Shown here in pieces: positions 8,794 through 16,691 of a stretch of DNA of 39,576 nucleotides (position 1 is the first letter of the stretch; each line of letters starts with the position of its first letter). The notes below the pieces were generated by a model that saw nothing but the letters and a program-made list of their open reading frames with translations, was not told the origin of the DNA and made no database searches. Where the stretch lies: NCBI GenBank assembly GCA_019237325.1, contig JAFAHI010000726.1:1-39576 (forward strand), written 5' to 3'. This stretch comes from Verrucomicrobiota bacterium (GTDB taxonomy: Bacteria > Verrucomicrobiota > Verrucomicrobiia > Chthoniobacterales > JAFAMB01). Position numbers and translations under genes: made by a program.

Positions 8794-9978
8794 ATGCCAT
8801 CCCGTATCAAAAAGCACGTCCCTCAACCGACCTGGCTGCAACCAGGAACTGTGAGTCCGCGACCCAGTGCGAAAGTTTCCCAGGCACATACAGGTGTCAG
8901 TCCGCTTAATGCAATCGGCCACCGCAACACCGGCTTCCAACCATTGCCGCGACCGCTCGGTTTACCTCCATATCACTATCCACTAACCGACCATTTCCCG
9001 ACGATCGGAACCAATATTCAGACTGCCGGTAAAATGGTTTTCCATGTCTTAGGAGATTCAGGCGGTGTTCAAGACGGCGAATTCCAGAGCAATGTTGCTG
9101 AACAAATGGTTGCCGAGTTGTCGAACGATGCGACCTCGCCCCAATTTTGCTATCATATCGGTGACGTCGTCTATTTCACAGGATTACATGACGACTACTA
9201 CGCCCAATTCTACGAGCCCTACGCGCATTACACACCGCCGATCTTTTCAATCCCAGGCAATCATGACGGCGAGGTGGACGATCCTAGTATCCAGACTTCT
9301 TTGGACGGATGGGTCGATTATTTCATGCAATCTAACCTGGATGTTGATCCAATATCAAAAGACGCGCCCCGGGTCGGCCTAAGTCTTCCGAATGTTTATT
9401 GGACCTTACTAACTCCGGTCGCCACGTTCGTCGGCCTATATACGAACGTACCGGAAGGCGGTTCGATCGATTCGATACAACAGCAATGGGTGACTAACGA
9501 ATTCGCAACCGCATCCAGAGACTTACCGCTCATCTTTGCGCTGCATCATCCGATCTATTCGTTTGATGTCTTTCACAGCGGCAGTTCAAAAATGGCGGAT
9601 GTGCTGGAGAACGCGATTCGCGACACCGGCCGGGTACCGAACTTGGTGCTGTCCGGGCATGTCCATGATTATCAGCGGATTGAACAGAAAATCGCACCGG
9701 ACAAGCCGACCCCATTTATCGTTTGCGGCAACGGCGGCTACCATAACTTGCATAAGATCCATTCGGAGGCGGGCGATACCGCCCAGGACACGGGAGCGGT
9801 CTTAATGTATGCCCAGGACAAAAAATGGGGTTTCTTGACCCTCACCATCGACGACAAAACGATCAGCGGCGTATCAACCGAGATCGACAGAAGCGGAAAT
9901 ACTTCTCAGGGCGACACTTTCAGTTATCCCACCGCTGCGGTTGTGCTTGACGATCCCAAGAGCGTCCCCACCCTCTAA
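8794..9978 (+). CDS. calcineurin-like metallophosphoesterase
   Basis: 394 residues with the metallophosphoesterase motifs in order: GDSG (Asp88), GDVVYF (Asp124), GNHD (156-158), a His pair at 251-252 (ALHHP) and GHVHDYQR (289-291). This is the two-metal phosphoesterase fold, closest in feel to purple acid phosphatase or 3',5'-cyclic-nucleotide phosphodiesterase relatives. Residues 1-70 are a Pro-rich N-terminal extension without a signal peptide. GAGAGG sits just upstream of the ATG, which supports this start. It is divergent from the DUF4331 operon and carries the same palindromic site in its upstream region. The substrate cannot be inferred. Confidence 0.9.
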   Translation: MPSRIKKHVPQPTWLQPGTVSPRPSAKVSQAHTGVSPLNAIGHRNTGFQPLPRPLGLPPYHYPLTDHFPTIGTNIQTAGKMVFHVLGDSGGVQDGEFQSNVAEQMVAELSNDATSPQFCYHIGDVVYFTGLHDDYYAQFYEPYAHYTPPIFSIPGNHDGEVDDPSIQTSLDGWVDYFMQSNLDVDPISKDAPRVGLSLPNVYWTLLTPVATFVGLYTNVPEGGSIDSIQQQWVTNEFATASRDLPLIFALHHPIYSFDVFHSGSSKMADVLENAIRDTGRVPNLVLSGHVHDYQRIEQKIAPDKPTPFIVCGNGGYHNLHKIHSEAGDTAQDTGAVLMYAQDKKWGFLTLTIDDKTISGVSTEIDRSGNTSQGDTFSYPTAAVVLDDPKSVPTL

Positions 9979-9992
9979 ATAGTCCCGAAAGA

Positions 9993-10028
9993 GACCGCGA
10001 TCGCGTCCGCTTTCGCGGTCTTTTTTTT
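9993..10028 (+). terminator. intrinsic terminator after the phosphoesterase
   Basis: GACCGCGA at 9993-10000 pairs with TCGCGGTC at 10013-10020 and is followed directly by eight T residues at 10021-10028, 15 bp after the stop codon. This is a textbook rho-independent terminator. Confidence 0.93.
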
Positions 10029-10046
10029 CGAGCCTTATTTCAAGCG

Positions 10047-10250
10047 CTAAAGATATGCTAACGCTGCGTCCCGCGCTTTTCGAGCGACGGCTAAACCGGC
10101 GCTGAATCGCTGGGTAGCCAAAGTCTGAGCTTTTTGATCTTGGTGAGCTTCAACGAATGCGTCGAGCAGCACGTTATAAAGATTTTTTAAAGAATCCGCG
10201 TACGCTGCCAGTATGACATCTTGATCATTCATAGGGACATGTTTTTCCAT
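10047..10250 (-). CDS. small helical hypothetical protein
   Basis: A 67-residue frame from ATG 10250, or 61 residues from ATG 10232, which has GGAAAAA upstream. It reads as one long amphipathic helical region (AAYADSLKNLYNVLLDAFVEA ... ARKARDAALAYL), with no motif I recognise. It starts 49 bp after the L,D-transpeptidase stop on the same strand and is probably cotranscribed with it. The frame stays open further upstream, but that part overlaps the transpeptidase gene in another frame and was not included. Confidence 0.55.
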   Translation of the reverse strand: MEKHVPMNDQDVILAAYADSLKNLYNVLLDAFVEAHQDQKAQTLATQRFSAGLAVARKARDAALAYL

Positions 10251-10299
10251 TCTAAGCCGCCGTCGAACCGCGCTGGTTATACTCCGATGAAGAAGACTG

Positions 10300-10893
10300 T
10301 CAGGCTCCCATGACAATGACCCAAATATCAGTGATGCCCGCCCAATCGAATAGTTCTTCGGCGTGAGGTGCCGGGACATGGATGCATCCGTGTGACTGCA
10401 CATTAGGATCGCCCTGATGCAGTGCTTCGCCTTCATGATAGAACAACGAAAAATCCATGTTGTCTTTACCGGGGAACTCGCTGCTGCTATGTCGCCGCAG
10501 CCGGCGCTTTGTCATCTCGAACATGCCATCGGTCGACCGAAATCCGGGCCGGCCGCCGGCAATCGGACTGATATTCAGCGCCGGCGTGCCGTGGTCGTAG
10601 GCGGTCAGCTTCCGATTAAAAAGGTCTACCAGAATGCTCCTACCCTGCGGCGGAGCTGGTGGATCGTTTTGACCCGGCCCGGCCTGCGGCAGCTTAGCAC
10701 TCGTCTCAGGCCCGACTACACCATCCGGCGCGAGCTGGTTCAAGGATTGAAATTCCATCACCCGTCCAACGGTGAGCGCATCGAACTCGCCACTGATGGG
10801 GAGGCGCGGGAGGCGAGTTAACCCCCCTAGGTTAAGCGCGGTCTGGATCTGTTCGACGGCCGGGCCACTATCACGAAACTTCAGATTTTGCAT
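10300..10893 (-). CDS. L,D-transpeptidase (YkuD) with N-terminal peptidoglycan-binding domain
   Basis: 197 residues. Residues 1-70 form a PG_binding_1 domain (LKFRDSGPAVEQIQTAL ... FDALTVGRVMEFQSL ... DGVVGPET). After a Pro-rich linker at 71-84, a YkuD domain follows with the catalytic region His159...SHGCIHV, catalytic Cys170; the usual Arg after the Cys is replaced by His. Such enzymes form 3-3 cross-links or attach proteins to peptidoglycan. No signal peptide is visible from the ATG at 10893, which is unusual for this family, so export may use another route or another start. A palindromic site lies 57-76 bp upstream. Confidence 0.87.
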   Translation of the reverse strand: MQNLKFRDSGPAVEQIQTALNLGGLTRLPRLPISGEFDALTVGRVMEFQSLNQLAPDGVVGPETSAKLPQAGPGQNDPPAPPQGRSILVDLFNRKLTAYDHGTPALNISPIAGGRPGFRSTDGMFEMTKRRLRRHSSSEFPGKDNMDFSLFYHEGEALHQGDPNVQSHGCIHVPAPHAEELFDWAGITDIWVIVMGA

Positions 10894-10949
10894 AAAACTT
10901 CTAATGTCTTTGATACGGTGTCATTCTACCTAAGACAGAGCTGCGCCGA

Positions 10950-10969
10950 AATACGCAGAATGGCGTATA
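10950..10969. promoter_or_regulatory. palindromic site 3 (TACGC-N6-GCGTA)
   Basis: AATACGC, spacer AGAATG, then GCGTATA. The half-sites are inverted, with compensating changes against site 1 (T to C in one arm, A to G in the other). It lies 57-76 bp upstream of the L,D-transpeptidase start. A degenerate partner, GTAGAATGAC on the minus strand at about 10918-10927, is nearby. Confidence 0.6.
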
Positions 10970-10993
10970 ACCGCACCGCCATCGCGAAGGGGC

Positions 10994-11131
10994 AAAATAT
11001 CCGCAGATTACACAGATTTCGCAGATTTCGGTTAGGAGTATGGTGCAGCTTTTGAGATAAACAGATCTTCCCCGCACCTCGCAGTAGTGTCCGGCCTCAG
11101 AGTCGGAATCTGCGTAATCTGCAGATATTTT
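10994..11131. repeat. inverted pair of GCAGATTACGCAGATT-type repeats
   Basis: A 25-base arm at 10994-11018 and its near-perfect inverse at 11107-11131 (23 of 25 positions match) can fold into a long hairpin. The unit belongs to the GCAGATT(T)ACGCAGATT phrases scattered through other gaps, for example 17740-17762, 29620-29647 and 35935-35950. It lies between the divergent L,D-transpeptidase and peptidoglycan-binding genes. Confidence 0.8.
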
Positions 11132-11196
11132 GGTGTGCTCGCGCTTGATTCCAAAGCACTTAAAGCGGACGTTCTCTTCCGAACTTTTCTCTCATT

Positions 11197-11691
11197 ATGC
11201 CGAATCCAGGGCAACCTACCATAAAACCTGGTGACACCGGAGCCGTGGTACGACGTTTACAACGCGCTTTGCGACGTACACCGAATCTCGGTATCACTGT
11301 CAGCGGCGCATTCGACGCGCAGACTGAGACGGCAGTTAAAGAATTTCAACAGGGCGCTGGTCTAACTGTCGACGGGATCGTTGGACCGCTGACTTGGAAT
11401 GCGTTACCGGACGGAGCACCAATGCCCACCCTTCAGCTGGGTTCCTCCGGTGATGTCGTTCGCAGTCTGCAGACGGTTCTAACTAACGGCGCTGCAGGTC
11501 AATGGAACACAACACCTCAGGGGATCGATGGCGATTTCGGACCTAATACCGAGGCATCAGTAAAAGCATTCCAAATTTTCGGAGGTGTGACTGCAGACGG
11601 AATCGTTGGAGACCAAACATGGTCGGTTTCATTGCATGCAGCGAGTCGCACGTTAGAGACCGCCGTTGGCCTGAATTTCGTTATTGATTAG
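11197..11691 (+). CDS. protein of two peptidoglycan-binding (PG_binding_1) domains
   Basis: 164 residues made of two copies of the PG_binding_1 fold. The first spans about residues 8-70 (GDTGAVVRRLQRALRR ... FDAQTETAVKEFQ ... DGIVGPLTWNAL). The second spans about 78-150 (GSSGDVVRSLQTVL ... FGPNTEASVKAFQ ... DGIVGDQTW). No catalytic domain and no signal peptide are seen. Members usually target an attached enzyme to cell wall or act as wall-binding adaptors; here the partner could be the neighbouring L,D-transpeptidase (inference). No clear Shine-Dalgarno sequence precedes the ATG. Confidence 0.87.
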   Translation: MPNPGQPTIKPGDTGAVVRRLQRALRRTPNLGITVSGAFDAQTETAVKEFQQGAGLTVDGIVGPLTWNALPDGAPMPTLQLGSSGDVVRSLQTVLTNGAAGQWNTTPQGIDGDFGPNTEASVKAFQIFGGVTADGIVGDQTWSVSLHAASRTLETAVGLNFVID

Positions 11692-12001
11692 TTAGCTGGC
11701 AACACAAATACAGTCCGACACAGCAAGACCACAAAGACAGATTTTTTGCAGAGGGCTTCTGTGAAATTCATCTAGACGCGCCGAGCCGCGGCTCAACGTT
11801 ATGCAGCCACCTTGGCGGGGACTCGAGAAATGGTGACGTACATTAGTCCAACGGTGTGTTTGTCCGCGGCCGCACTGCAAACCCCGGCTCAGCGAGCTCT
11901 ACGGCCTAGCAAAATCTTGGGAATAAGCACATCAGCGGCTCATCGGCGAAAATCGCGATTGAGGTCGCCATACCTGTAAACCTTGTATAATAAACGTTCG
12001 C
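11692..12001. other. gene-free stretch with possible promoter
   Basis: About 310 bases without a credible frame. GACGTACA at 11835-11842 repeats one half of the palindromic sites above but without a dyad. A TATAAT hexamer at 11986-11991 lies only 10 bases before the GTG at 12002, so a transcript from it would be almost leaderless; no good -35 is found at normal spacing. Nothing else was recognised. Confidence 0.4.
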
Positions 12002-13546
12002 GTGAATATTCCGTTCCGCTGCTGTCTACCTTGCTTGTTATTAGTTTCGCTGTTTCCTGCCCTAACCCGTGGTCAATCGGTGGATTTTATCGGCAAAGGT
12101 AACAGCGCGGTATCATGGGGGGTAGTTGAAGTCCGGGACTTGGACCATAAGAATTCGGCTGAGGGCGAAATCGGTGATCGAATCTCGGTCGAGATCAAAA
12201 ATTTCGACGGTTGGATCATCGAACAGATCGCCGCCGGTAATTATCCAGAAACGCTGAAGCCCAGCGAAAAACTAGCCAAGCTTATTAATCTCGGCCTGTT
12301 TAAGGATGCAATTGATGCCAGAAACGACGCGGAGACACCCGGAGGTATCCGGGAAAGCTGGTTTAGGTCAGACACGGATCCTAACCTTCAACCTCAAGAT
12401 AAGGCGCCCGCCGACTTCACGACTAAATACGCGAGTCTCTTAAAGGAGCTACAAGCTGACTATCCAAAGAATCCTGGCCAAGGGGCTCGGGAAGCCGCGG
12501 CTTACATGCAGACGGTCTTCGACAGTCAAATCGCAGGTCTGCGTTTAAAGATCAATGACTACACCTTTAGCGATATCGCTCCGTTGAGCTCTCGAATTTC
12601 CGCCGAGGCGACAAAAGGAACCGATTCATATTATTCTGTCCCGTTTACTCTCGATCCGCGGCTGGATGATGATATCTGGCAAAAATTGCGTACACGGGTT
12701 TTTCCGTGGGGCACAGTGACATTGACGCTCGTGACCAAGCTCACCGATCGGGAACACAATTTCCCCACTGCGGTTTTTTCTTTAGACGATCCGCAGGCGA
12801 GCACGCTGAAAGGCAATCGATTCACCCTTGATACGGTTGATCCAGGCACATTATACGCCGCGATTATCGTAGTTCTTTTCCTATTGGCCCTCTTTATCTC
12901 TGTCGCTTTTCGAACCGATATTTTGCGGGATCCGACGAGAAAGCTGCGCAGCGATTTAAATTTTCCATTCAGTTTATCCCGCCTGCAAATGGCGTTCTGG
13001 TTATTCGTTGTGGTCTCGAGTTTCCTATTCCTTTTCGTTGCGACCCAAAAAGTCACCGTGCTGAACGTTACCTGCCTGTGGCTAATTGGGATCGGCTCAG
13101 GAACGGCTCTCGGTGCGGCCATCATTACTCCGGGAGATACGAACAATCAGATCGCCGCCAATAAAGCCATCCAAATAAAGGCAGAGGAAGACCGGAACCG
13201 GTTCCGCGTTCTGCGGCAAAAGAAGCGACGTGGGGAGACACTAGATCCGGGGCAGCAAGCCGAACTAGAAACTCTGGAAAAGGTTCCGAAATCTTATAGC
13301 GGCTTCGCATCGTTAAGACAGCTGCTGATGGATGTTATCAGTGACGACACTGAGGGTGTCGCCATCTATCGCTTTCAAATGCTGGCTTGGACCGTCGCCC
13401 TTGGTTTTGTTTTTATCTTTAAGGTAGCGGTAGATCGATCGATTCCTACTTTCGATGTAGCTACTCTTGGCCTTCTCGGAATCAGTTCGGGCACCTATCT
13501 CGGATTCAAGATGCAAAACGATCCCGCTAAAACAGCTAAGAACTGA
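12002..13546 (+). CDS. exported membrane protein with a duplicated transmembrane hairpin
   Basis: 514 residues from a GTG start; an in-frame stop at 11960 limits upstream extension, and the first 24 residues form a signal peptide ending LTRGQS. A soluble domain of about 250 residues with no motif I recognise follows. The C-terminal half has membrane segments near 283-302, 328-348, 353-376, 460-477 and 485-503. Two hairpins look like copies of each other: SRLQMAFWLF...GIGSGTALGA and YRFQMLAWTV...GISSGTYLGF, separated by a charged cytoplasmic loop with KKRRGE. The RxQ...W...GISxGTxLG pattern is common in uncharacterised bacterial membrane proteins. No function is proposed. No Shine-Dalgarno sequence is visible. 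Confidence 0.8.
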   Translation: MNIPFRCCLPCLLLVSLFPALTRGQSVDFIGKGNSAVSWGVVEVRDLDHKNSAEGEIGDRISVEIKNFDGWIIEQIAAGNYPETLKPSEKLAKLINLGLFKDAIDARNDAETPGGIRESWFRSDTDPNLQPQDKAPADFTTKYASLLKELQADYPKNPGQGAREAAAYMQTVFDSQIAGLRLKINDYTFSDIAPLSSRISAEATKGTDSYYSVPFTLDPRLDDDIWQKLRTRVFPWGTVTLTLVTKLTDREHNFPTAVFSLDDPQASTLKGNRFTLDTVDPGTLYAAIIVVLFLLALFISVAFRTDILRDPTRKLRSDLNFPFSLSRLQMAFWLFVVVSSFLFLFVATQKVTVLNVTCLWLIGIGSGTALGAAIITPGDTNNQIAANKAIQIKAEEDRNRFRVLRQKKRRGETLDPGQQAELETLEKVPKSYSGFASLRQLLMDVISDDTEGVAIYRFQMLAWTVALGFVFIFKVAVDRSIPTFDVATLGLLGISSGTYLGFKMQNDPAKTAKN

Positions 13547-13613
13547 AAGGCGAAGGGACAGCCGCAAAGGAAGGCTGGTGCGTTAGGGACGAGCTCCTGC
13601 TCGTCCGATGATT

Positions 13614-13784
13614 CGTGGAGCGTTGCCTCGCTTGCGAGGCCGACCGGGGTCGCCACACCGGGGCTGTGCGTTTTTGCGCCGACAACTGAAATGCGCACCA
13701 ACCCTAGTGCGGGTCGCCCATAGCTCAGACGCCTGTTCAGCATTCCCGAACTGTCGGCCTCGCGAGCGAGGCAGCGCTCCACGG
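13614..13784. repeat. paired ~30-base hairpin repeats in inverted orientation
   Basis: A copy of CGTGGAGCGTTGCCTCGCTT... at 13614-13643 faces its inverse at 13753-13784, enclosing about 110 bases. Each unit contains its own palindrome GCCTCGCTTGCGAGGC. This family recurs at about 16345, 16660, 17769 (partial), 24968, 25991, 26260, 29655, 29940, 31768, 31913, 33972, 35959 and 39501, always outside genes. The pair lies between the membrane-protein gene and the convergent chromate-transporter genes and could act in transcript ending. Confidence 0.9.
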
Positions 13785-13837
13785 ATGCCGACCCCACGTC
13801 TCACGTCTCACGTTTCACCTTTCACTTTTGACGCACT

Positions 13838-14362
13838 CTACCCCAGCCAGCCGAGAAACCCCACTAACCCTGCGATGGCCACCACGATCAAGGGATTGAC
13901 TTTGGTAAAGATAAATACGCCAGCGCAAATGGCGGTCAGGAGATACGATCTCCAATCATGCTCGGTCGAGCGCCCCAGGACATAAGCAGTCGCCAACACC
14001 AGACCAACGGTCAGCGGAGCGAATCCTTTCTCAATGGCGACCCGGATAGGAGACCGGGCAGCATGTTCCCAGAACCGACTGACCAAGTAAACCAAGGCGC
14101 CCGCTGGGATAATGACGGCAGCGGTGGCAAGAAACGCACCAACAACACCGGCAGCTTTATACCCGACCAGGGTAACAATTAAAATGCTCGGCCCGGGGGC
14201 AGCCTGAGAAATCGCAAAAACATCGGCAAACTGGGTATCCGTTAGCCAATGATAATCGTTAACCGAGCGTTGATGCATCTCGGGAAGCACGGAGTTCCCT
14301 CCCCCGATTGACAGCAGGGAAAGCGAGCCAAAGAGAATGAGAATTTGTAACCAGATCTTCAT
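13838..14362 (-). CDS. chrA: chromate transporter ChrA, second half-protein
   Basis: 174 residues, about half the length of classical ChrA, with five or six hydrophobic helices. The start is FGSLSLLSIGGGNSVLPEMHQ, the conserved GGG/lead motif of ChrA domains, followed by FADVFAISQAAPGPS, the APGP motif. The ATG at 14362 overlaps the stop of the preceding half (ATGA at 14359-14362), so the two are translationally coupled and probably form a heterodimer in the inner membrane. ChrA proteins export chromate in characterised cases; the substrate is not certain here. Confidence 0.87.
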   Translation of the reverse strand: MKIWLQILILFGSLSLLSIGGGNSVLPEMHQRSVNDYHWLTDTQFADVFAISQAAPGPSILIVTLVGYKAAGVVGAFLATAAVIIPAGALVYLVSRFWEHAARSPIRVAIEKGFAPLTVGLVLATAYVLGRSTEHDWRSYLLTAICAGVFIFTKVNPLIVVAIAGLVGFLGWLG

Positions 14363-14934
14363 TTGGTCGCAGGGCGCGGCCACGCCCAAATGAGGCTGAG
14401 CGGTCCCACGATCGCGAGCACCAACAGCAACGGCCATCGTAACACGCCGTTCATAACAAAGGTCGCGAGAAAAAGAAGCATCGGTATCGGACCATGCAGA
14501 CATTTCTTTCCAGTCTTAACCGCCATGGCCAGCGTCAACGCCACTGCGGCCGCAGCCGCGCCATGGAGTATCTTTTGCAACGAAGGCAGATGATGAAACT
14601 GGAAGTAGAGAACCGCTAACCCGAGCACGATCAGCACTGGAATGAGCGTCAGGCCAAAAACTGCGGCAACCGCTCCCGGAATCCCTTGAAACTTTGCCCC
14701 AATAAATACGGCTAAGTTAACCTGGTTAGCGCCCGGAAGGATCCGGCACATGGCCGAAGCGGTCAGAAATTCTTCCTCACCCATCCATTGTTTTTCAACC
14801 ACGATGACCTCGCGCGACCAGGCCGAAAGACCGCCGCCGAACGAAGCCAATGCAATCAGGTTAAATGTCCAGACCAGGTTCCATAACGAGGGCGTTATCC
14901 CTCGGCTTTGCACGAAACTGGCCTGTTCATTCAT
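14359..14934 (-). CDS. chrA: chromate transporter ChrA, first half-protein
   Basis: 191 residues. LIALASFGGGLSAWSREVIV near residues 25-45 and the MCRILPGANQVNLAVFIG block near 60-80 correspond to the FGG and PGP-type motifs of the ChrA domain; multiple membrane helices follow. The ATG at 14934 lies inside the last codons of the phospholipase D-like gene, and the stop overlaps the second half by four bases. This arrangement of two short ChrA genes is a known variant of the family. An upstream ATG in frame at 15003 would add residues encoded by the phospholipase gene and is not preferred. Confidence 0.87.
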   Translation of the reverse strand: MNEQASFVQSRGITPSLWNLVWTFNLIALASFGGGLSAWSREVIVVEKQWMGEEEFLTASAMCRILPGANQVNLAVFIGAKFQGIPGAVAAVFGLTLIPVLIVLGLAVLYFQFHHLPSLQKILHGAAAAAVALTLAMAVKTGKKCLHGPIPMLLFLATFVMNGVLRWPLLLVLAIVGPLSLIWAWPRPATK

Positions 14935-15916
14935 GCATGAGATCAGGGTCGTGCGGAAAATCCGTCTCGTGATGAGAGGCGGGATCGAGCGGATCCGGCG
15001 CATCGTAATGATGCGACTCGTCCCAATCGTGCGCGAATACGCGTTCCAGACGCGCCACGATTTTTGGATCTTCGATGAAGGTCCCTAGTTCGCGCCGTAA
15101 ATCGAACGCGCTTCGATCGATGTTCATTGAGCCCACCAGTGCAGCCTTACAATCAGCGATCAACAGTTTACCATGGAGCCGAAGATTTTTTTGCTTATGC
15201 ACTTTGATACCGAAACGATGAAGCACTCGCAGTGAGGAGAACGTGTCCAAGATATCCCAATCACTGATCCCGTGCCGCCCGCCGGACAGCACCCGAACAT
15301 GCACACCCCGCTCCGCTGCGGCAACCAACCGATCCAGGATGGTGGTGTCTACGAACTTCGGGTGCTGAAGATCGAGCGTCTTTTCTGCGCGATCGATGAA
15401 TCCGGACATCAACACACGCGAATTATGGTTACTCCAGACTAACCCGCTACCATCCGAAGGCGCCCAATCGGATTGTGTCCAGTCGGCTTCAAATCCTTCG
15501 GTGATCTCTTTAATTTGATCGGGATCAAAGACCAGAACGCCATAGTCCCTGGTTAACGTAAAATACTTTTCAACCAGGTTAAACGTGGCAATTAACGCGG
15601 CCCTGCCGTCCACAACGATCGACTTTTCGTGAGTGACATAAAACTTCGGGTTAGCCCAACGGATATCGACTCCTGCCGTCTTAAAAGTCTCAAAGGTACT
15701 ATCATTCGCGCGATCGCCACCAGACCGTTTCGCATTGAGCATTACTCGAGTAGCGACTCCCTGGTTTTTGCGATCAATCACCGCATCAATTAAGGAGGGT
15801 TCAGTGAATGTGAACTGTTTAATCAAGAGAGTGTGCTGGGCGGTACCGATCAATTGACGAACGGGAGTTACACCGTCATCCGGTTGTACGATCAGGTGCG
15901 GGATGTCGAGAGACAT
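14927..15916 (-). CDS. phospholipase D-like / cardiolipin synthase-like protein
   Basis: 329 residues with two HKD motifs: HEKSIVVD (His96, Lys98, Asp103), followed by TFN, and HGKLLIAD (His248, Lys250, Asp255), followed by GSMN. This is the complete duplicated active site of the phospholipase D superfamily, acting on phosphodiesters of lipids or nucleic acids. No membrane helices or signal peptide are seen, unlike typical cardiolipin synthases. The C-terminal tail after residue 300 is rich in Asp, His and Pro. The end overlaps the first chrA start by eight bases, indicating a three-gene operon; the link to chromate export is unexplained. Confidence 0.87.
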   Translation of the reverse strand: MSLDIPHLIVQPDDGVTPVRQLIGTAQHTLLIKQFTFTEPSLIDAVIDRKNQGVATRVMLNAKRSGGDRANDSTFETFKTAGVDIRWANPKFYVTHEKSIVVDGRAALIATFNLVEKYFTLTRDYGVLVFDPDQIKEITEGFEADWTQSDWAPSDGSGLVWSNHNSRVLMSGFIDRAEKTLDLQHPKFVDTTILDRLVAAAERGVHVRVLSGGRHGISDWDILDTFSSLRVLHRFGIKVHKQKNLRLHGKLLIADCKAALVGSMNIDRSAFDLRRELGTFIEDPKIVARLERVFAHDWDESHHYDAPDPLDPASHHETDFPHDPDLMHE

Positions 15917-16097
15917 TAAGGAAAGCAGAATAAAGCGACTAATTCGTACTCAGCTCGGGCCTCCAGCACAAGCAGATAAGTTCCAGATCCGCGCTCCACC
16001 GTTCACTCGTCACCTTTCACCCATTCGACTCGCTTTAAGCTTGCCTGTTTCGAGCTTGCCGAGAAGCTCAAGCCTTTCACCCTCTGTCCCTTCGCGG
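15917..16097. other. gene-free stretch of degenerate intergenic repeats
   Basis: Upstream of the phospholipase gene. It contains phrases of the CACTCGTCACCTTTCACC type and an AAGCTTGCC/GAGCTTGCC doublet. No credible gene was seen. Confidence 0.5.
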
Positions 16098-16209
16098 CTA
16101 TTCGGGTGGATGCCCGGTCTTTCGACGACGCCGCAGATTTAAAAGCTCGACCCCGACGGAAAAGGCCATCGCGAAATAGATATAGCCTTCGGGAATGTGT
16201 TGATGCAGT
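16098..16209 (-). pseudogene. 3' remnant of a TerC-family membrane protein gene
   Basis: The minus strand from 16208 to a TAG at 16098-16100 reads [19 protein letters not shown], then a [11 protein letters not shown] stretch, matching the conserved C-terminal end of TerC/YkoY-type membrane proteins ([14 protein letters not shown]...VE.LNLR). Only about 36 codons remain. The upstream part of the gene is missing and is replaced at about 16210 by a copy of the GGCAATTTATTGCC-type repeat element. Family assignment is from memory of the C-terminal motif. Confidence 0.65.
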
Positions 16210-16320
16210 CTGTCCCGGAGGGAACTTACTGATAGTAGCCTAGCAATTTATTGCCGGGGACCCTACGAAGAAAGGAACCCGTCTCATAGAGACGGTGTCT
16301 GATCAGATCGACTTTGCCAC
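16210..16320. repeat. partial copy of the GGCAATTTATTGCC-cored repeat element
   Basis: It begins GTCCCGGAGGGAAC, then CTAGCAATTTATTGCCGGGG and a GTCTCATAGAGAC hairpin. The same order (GTCCCGTAGGGAC, CCTGGCAATTTATTGCCAGG) occurs in the fuller copy at 36014-36274. Its left edge coincides with the point where the TerC remnant stops matching. Confidence 0.7.
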
Positions 16321-16347
16321 CGTCGATGGACGCGGATAGGAGAATCG

Positions 16348-16690
16348 TGGAGCGCTGCCTCGCTTGCGCGGCCGACGGAACCGCGTAGCGGTGAAATATT
16401 TGTAGCCCAGGGCGAGTCCGCGAGCCCTGGGTGTGCCAATTAAAAACGCGATTAGCGCTGAAGGCGCGGGAGAAATTGGCGACGCGTACGTAACGGGTGA
16501 CGCCGACGATTCGCGCTCGTTTCGTTACGCAATCGTTCTTCTTACGCGCCTTCAGTGCTAAACGCTCTTTTTATGATTTACCTAGGGCTCGCGGACTCAC
16601 CCTAGCAGCTACAACTATCTCACCCCCGAAATCCTCCGGGGTAAACGCTTCGCGGCTCCGTCGGCCTCGCAACCGAGGCAGCGCTCCACG
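16348..16690. repeat. long foldback repeat element, copy 1
   Basis: A concentric imperfect palindrome centred near 16515. The outer arms are the ~30-base hairpin repeat in opposite orientations (16348-16376 and 16660-16690). Next are CCGCGTAGCGG-type and GCCCAGGGCGAGTCCGCGAG/CTCGCGGACTCACCC arms, and inside are AGCGCTGAAGGCGCG and its inverse. It ends two bases before the stop of the cupredoxin-like gene. A TTTACCCCGAAAGCCTCCGG-like phrase is embedded near 16621. Confidence 0.88.
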
Positions 16691-16691
16691 A

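Noticed and set aside
10251-10436. N-terminal extension of the small helical protein
   Set aside because: It overlaps the L,D-transpeptidase in another frame, and the better ribosome signals are near 10232-10250.
12631-13146. 171-codon minus-strand frame inside the membrane-protein gene
   Set aside because: Its translation is basic and low in structure; the plus-strand frame has clear signal peptide and membrane segments.
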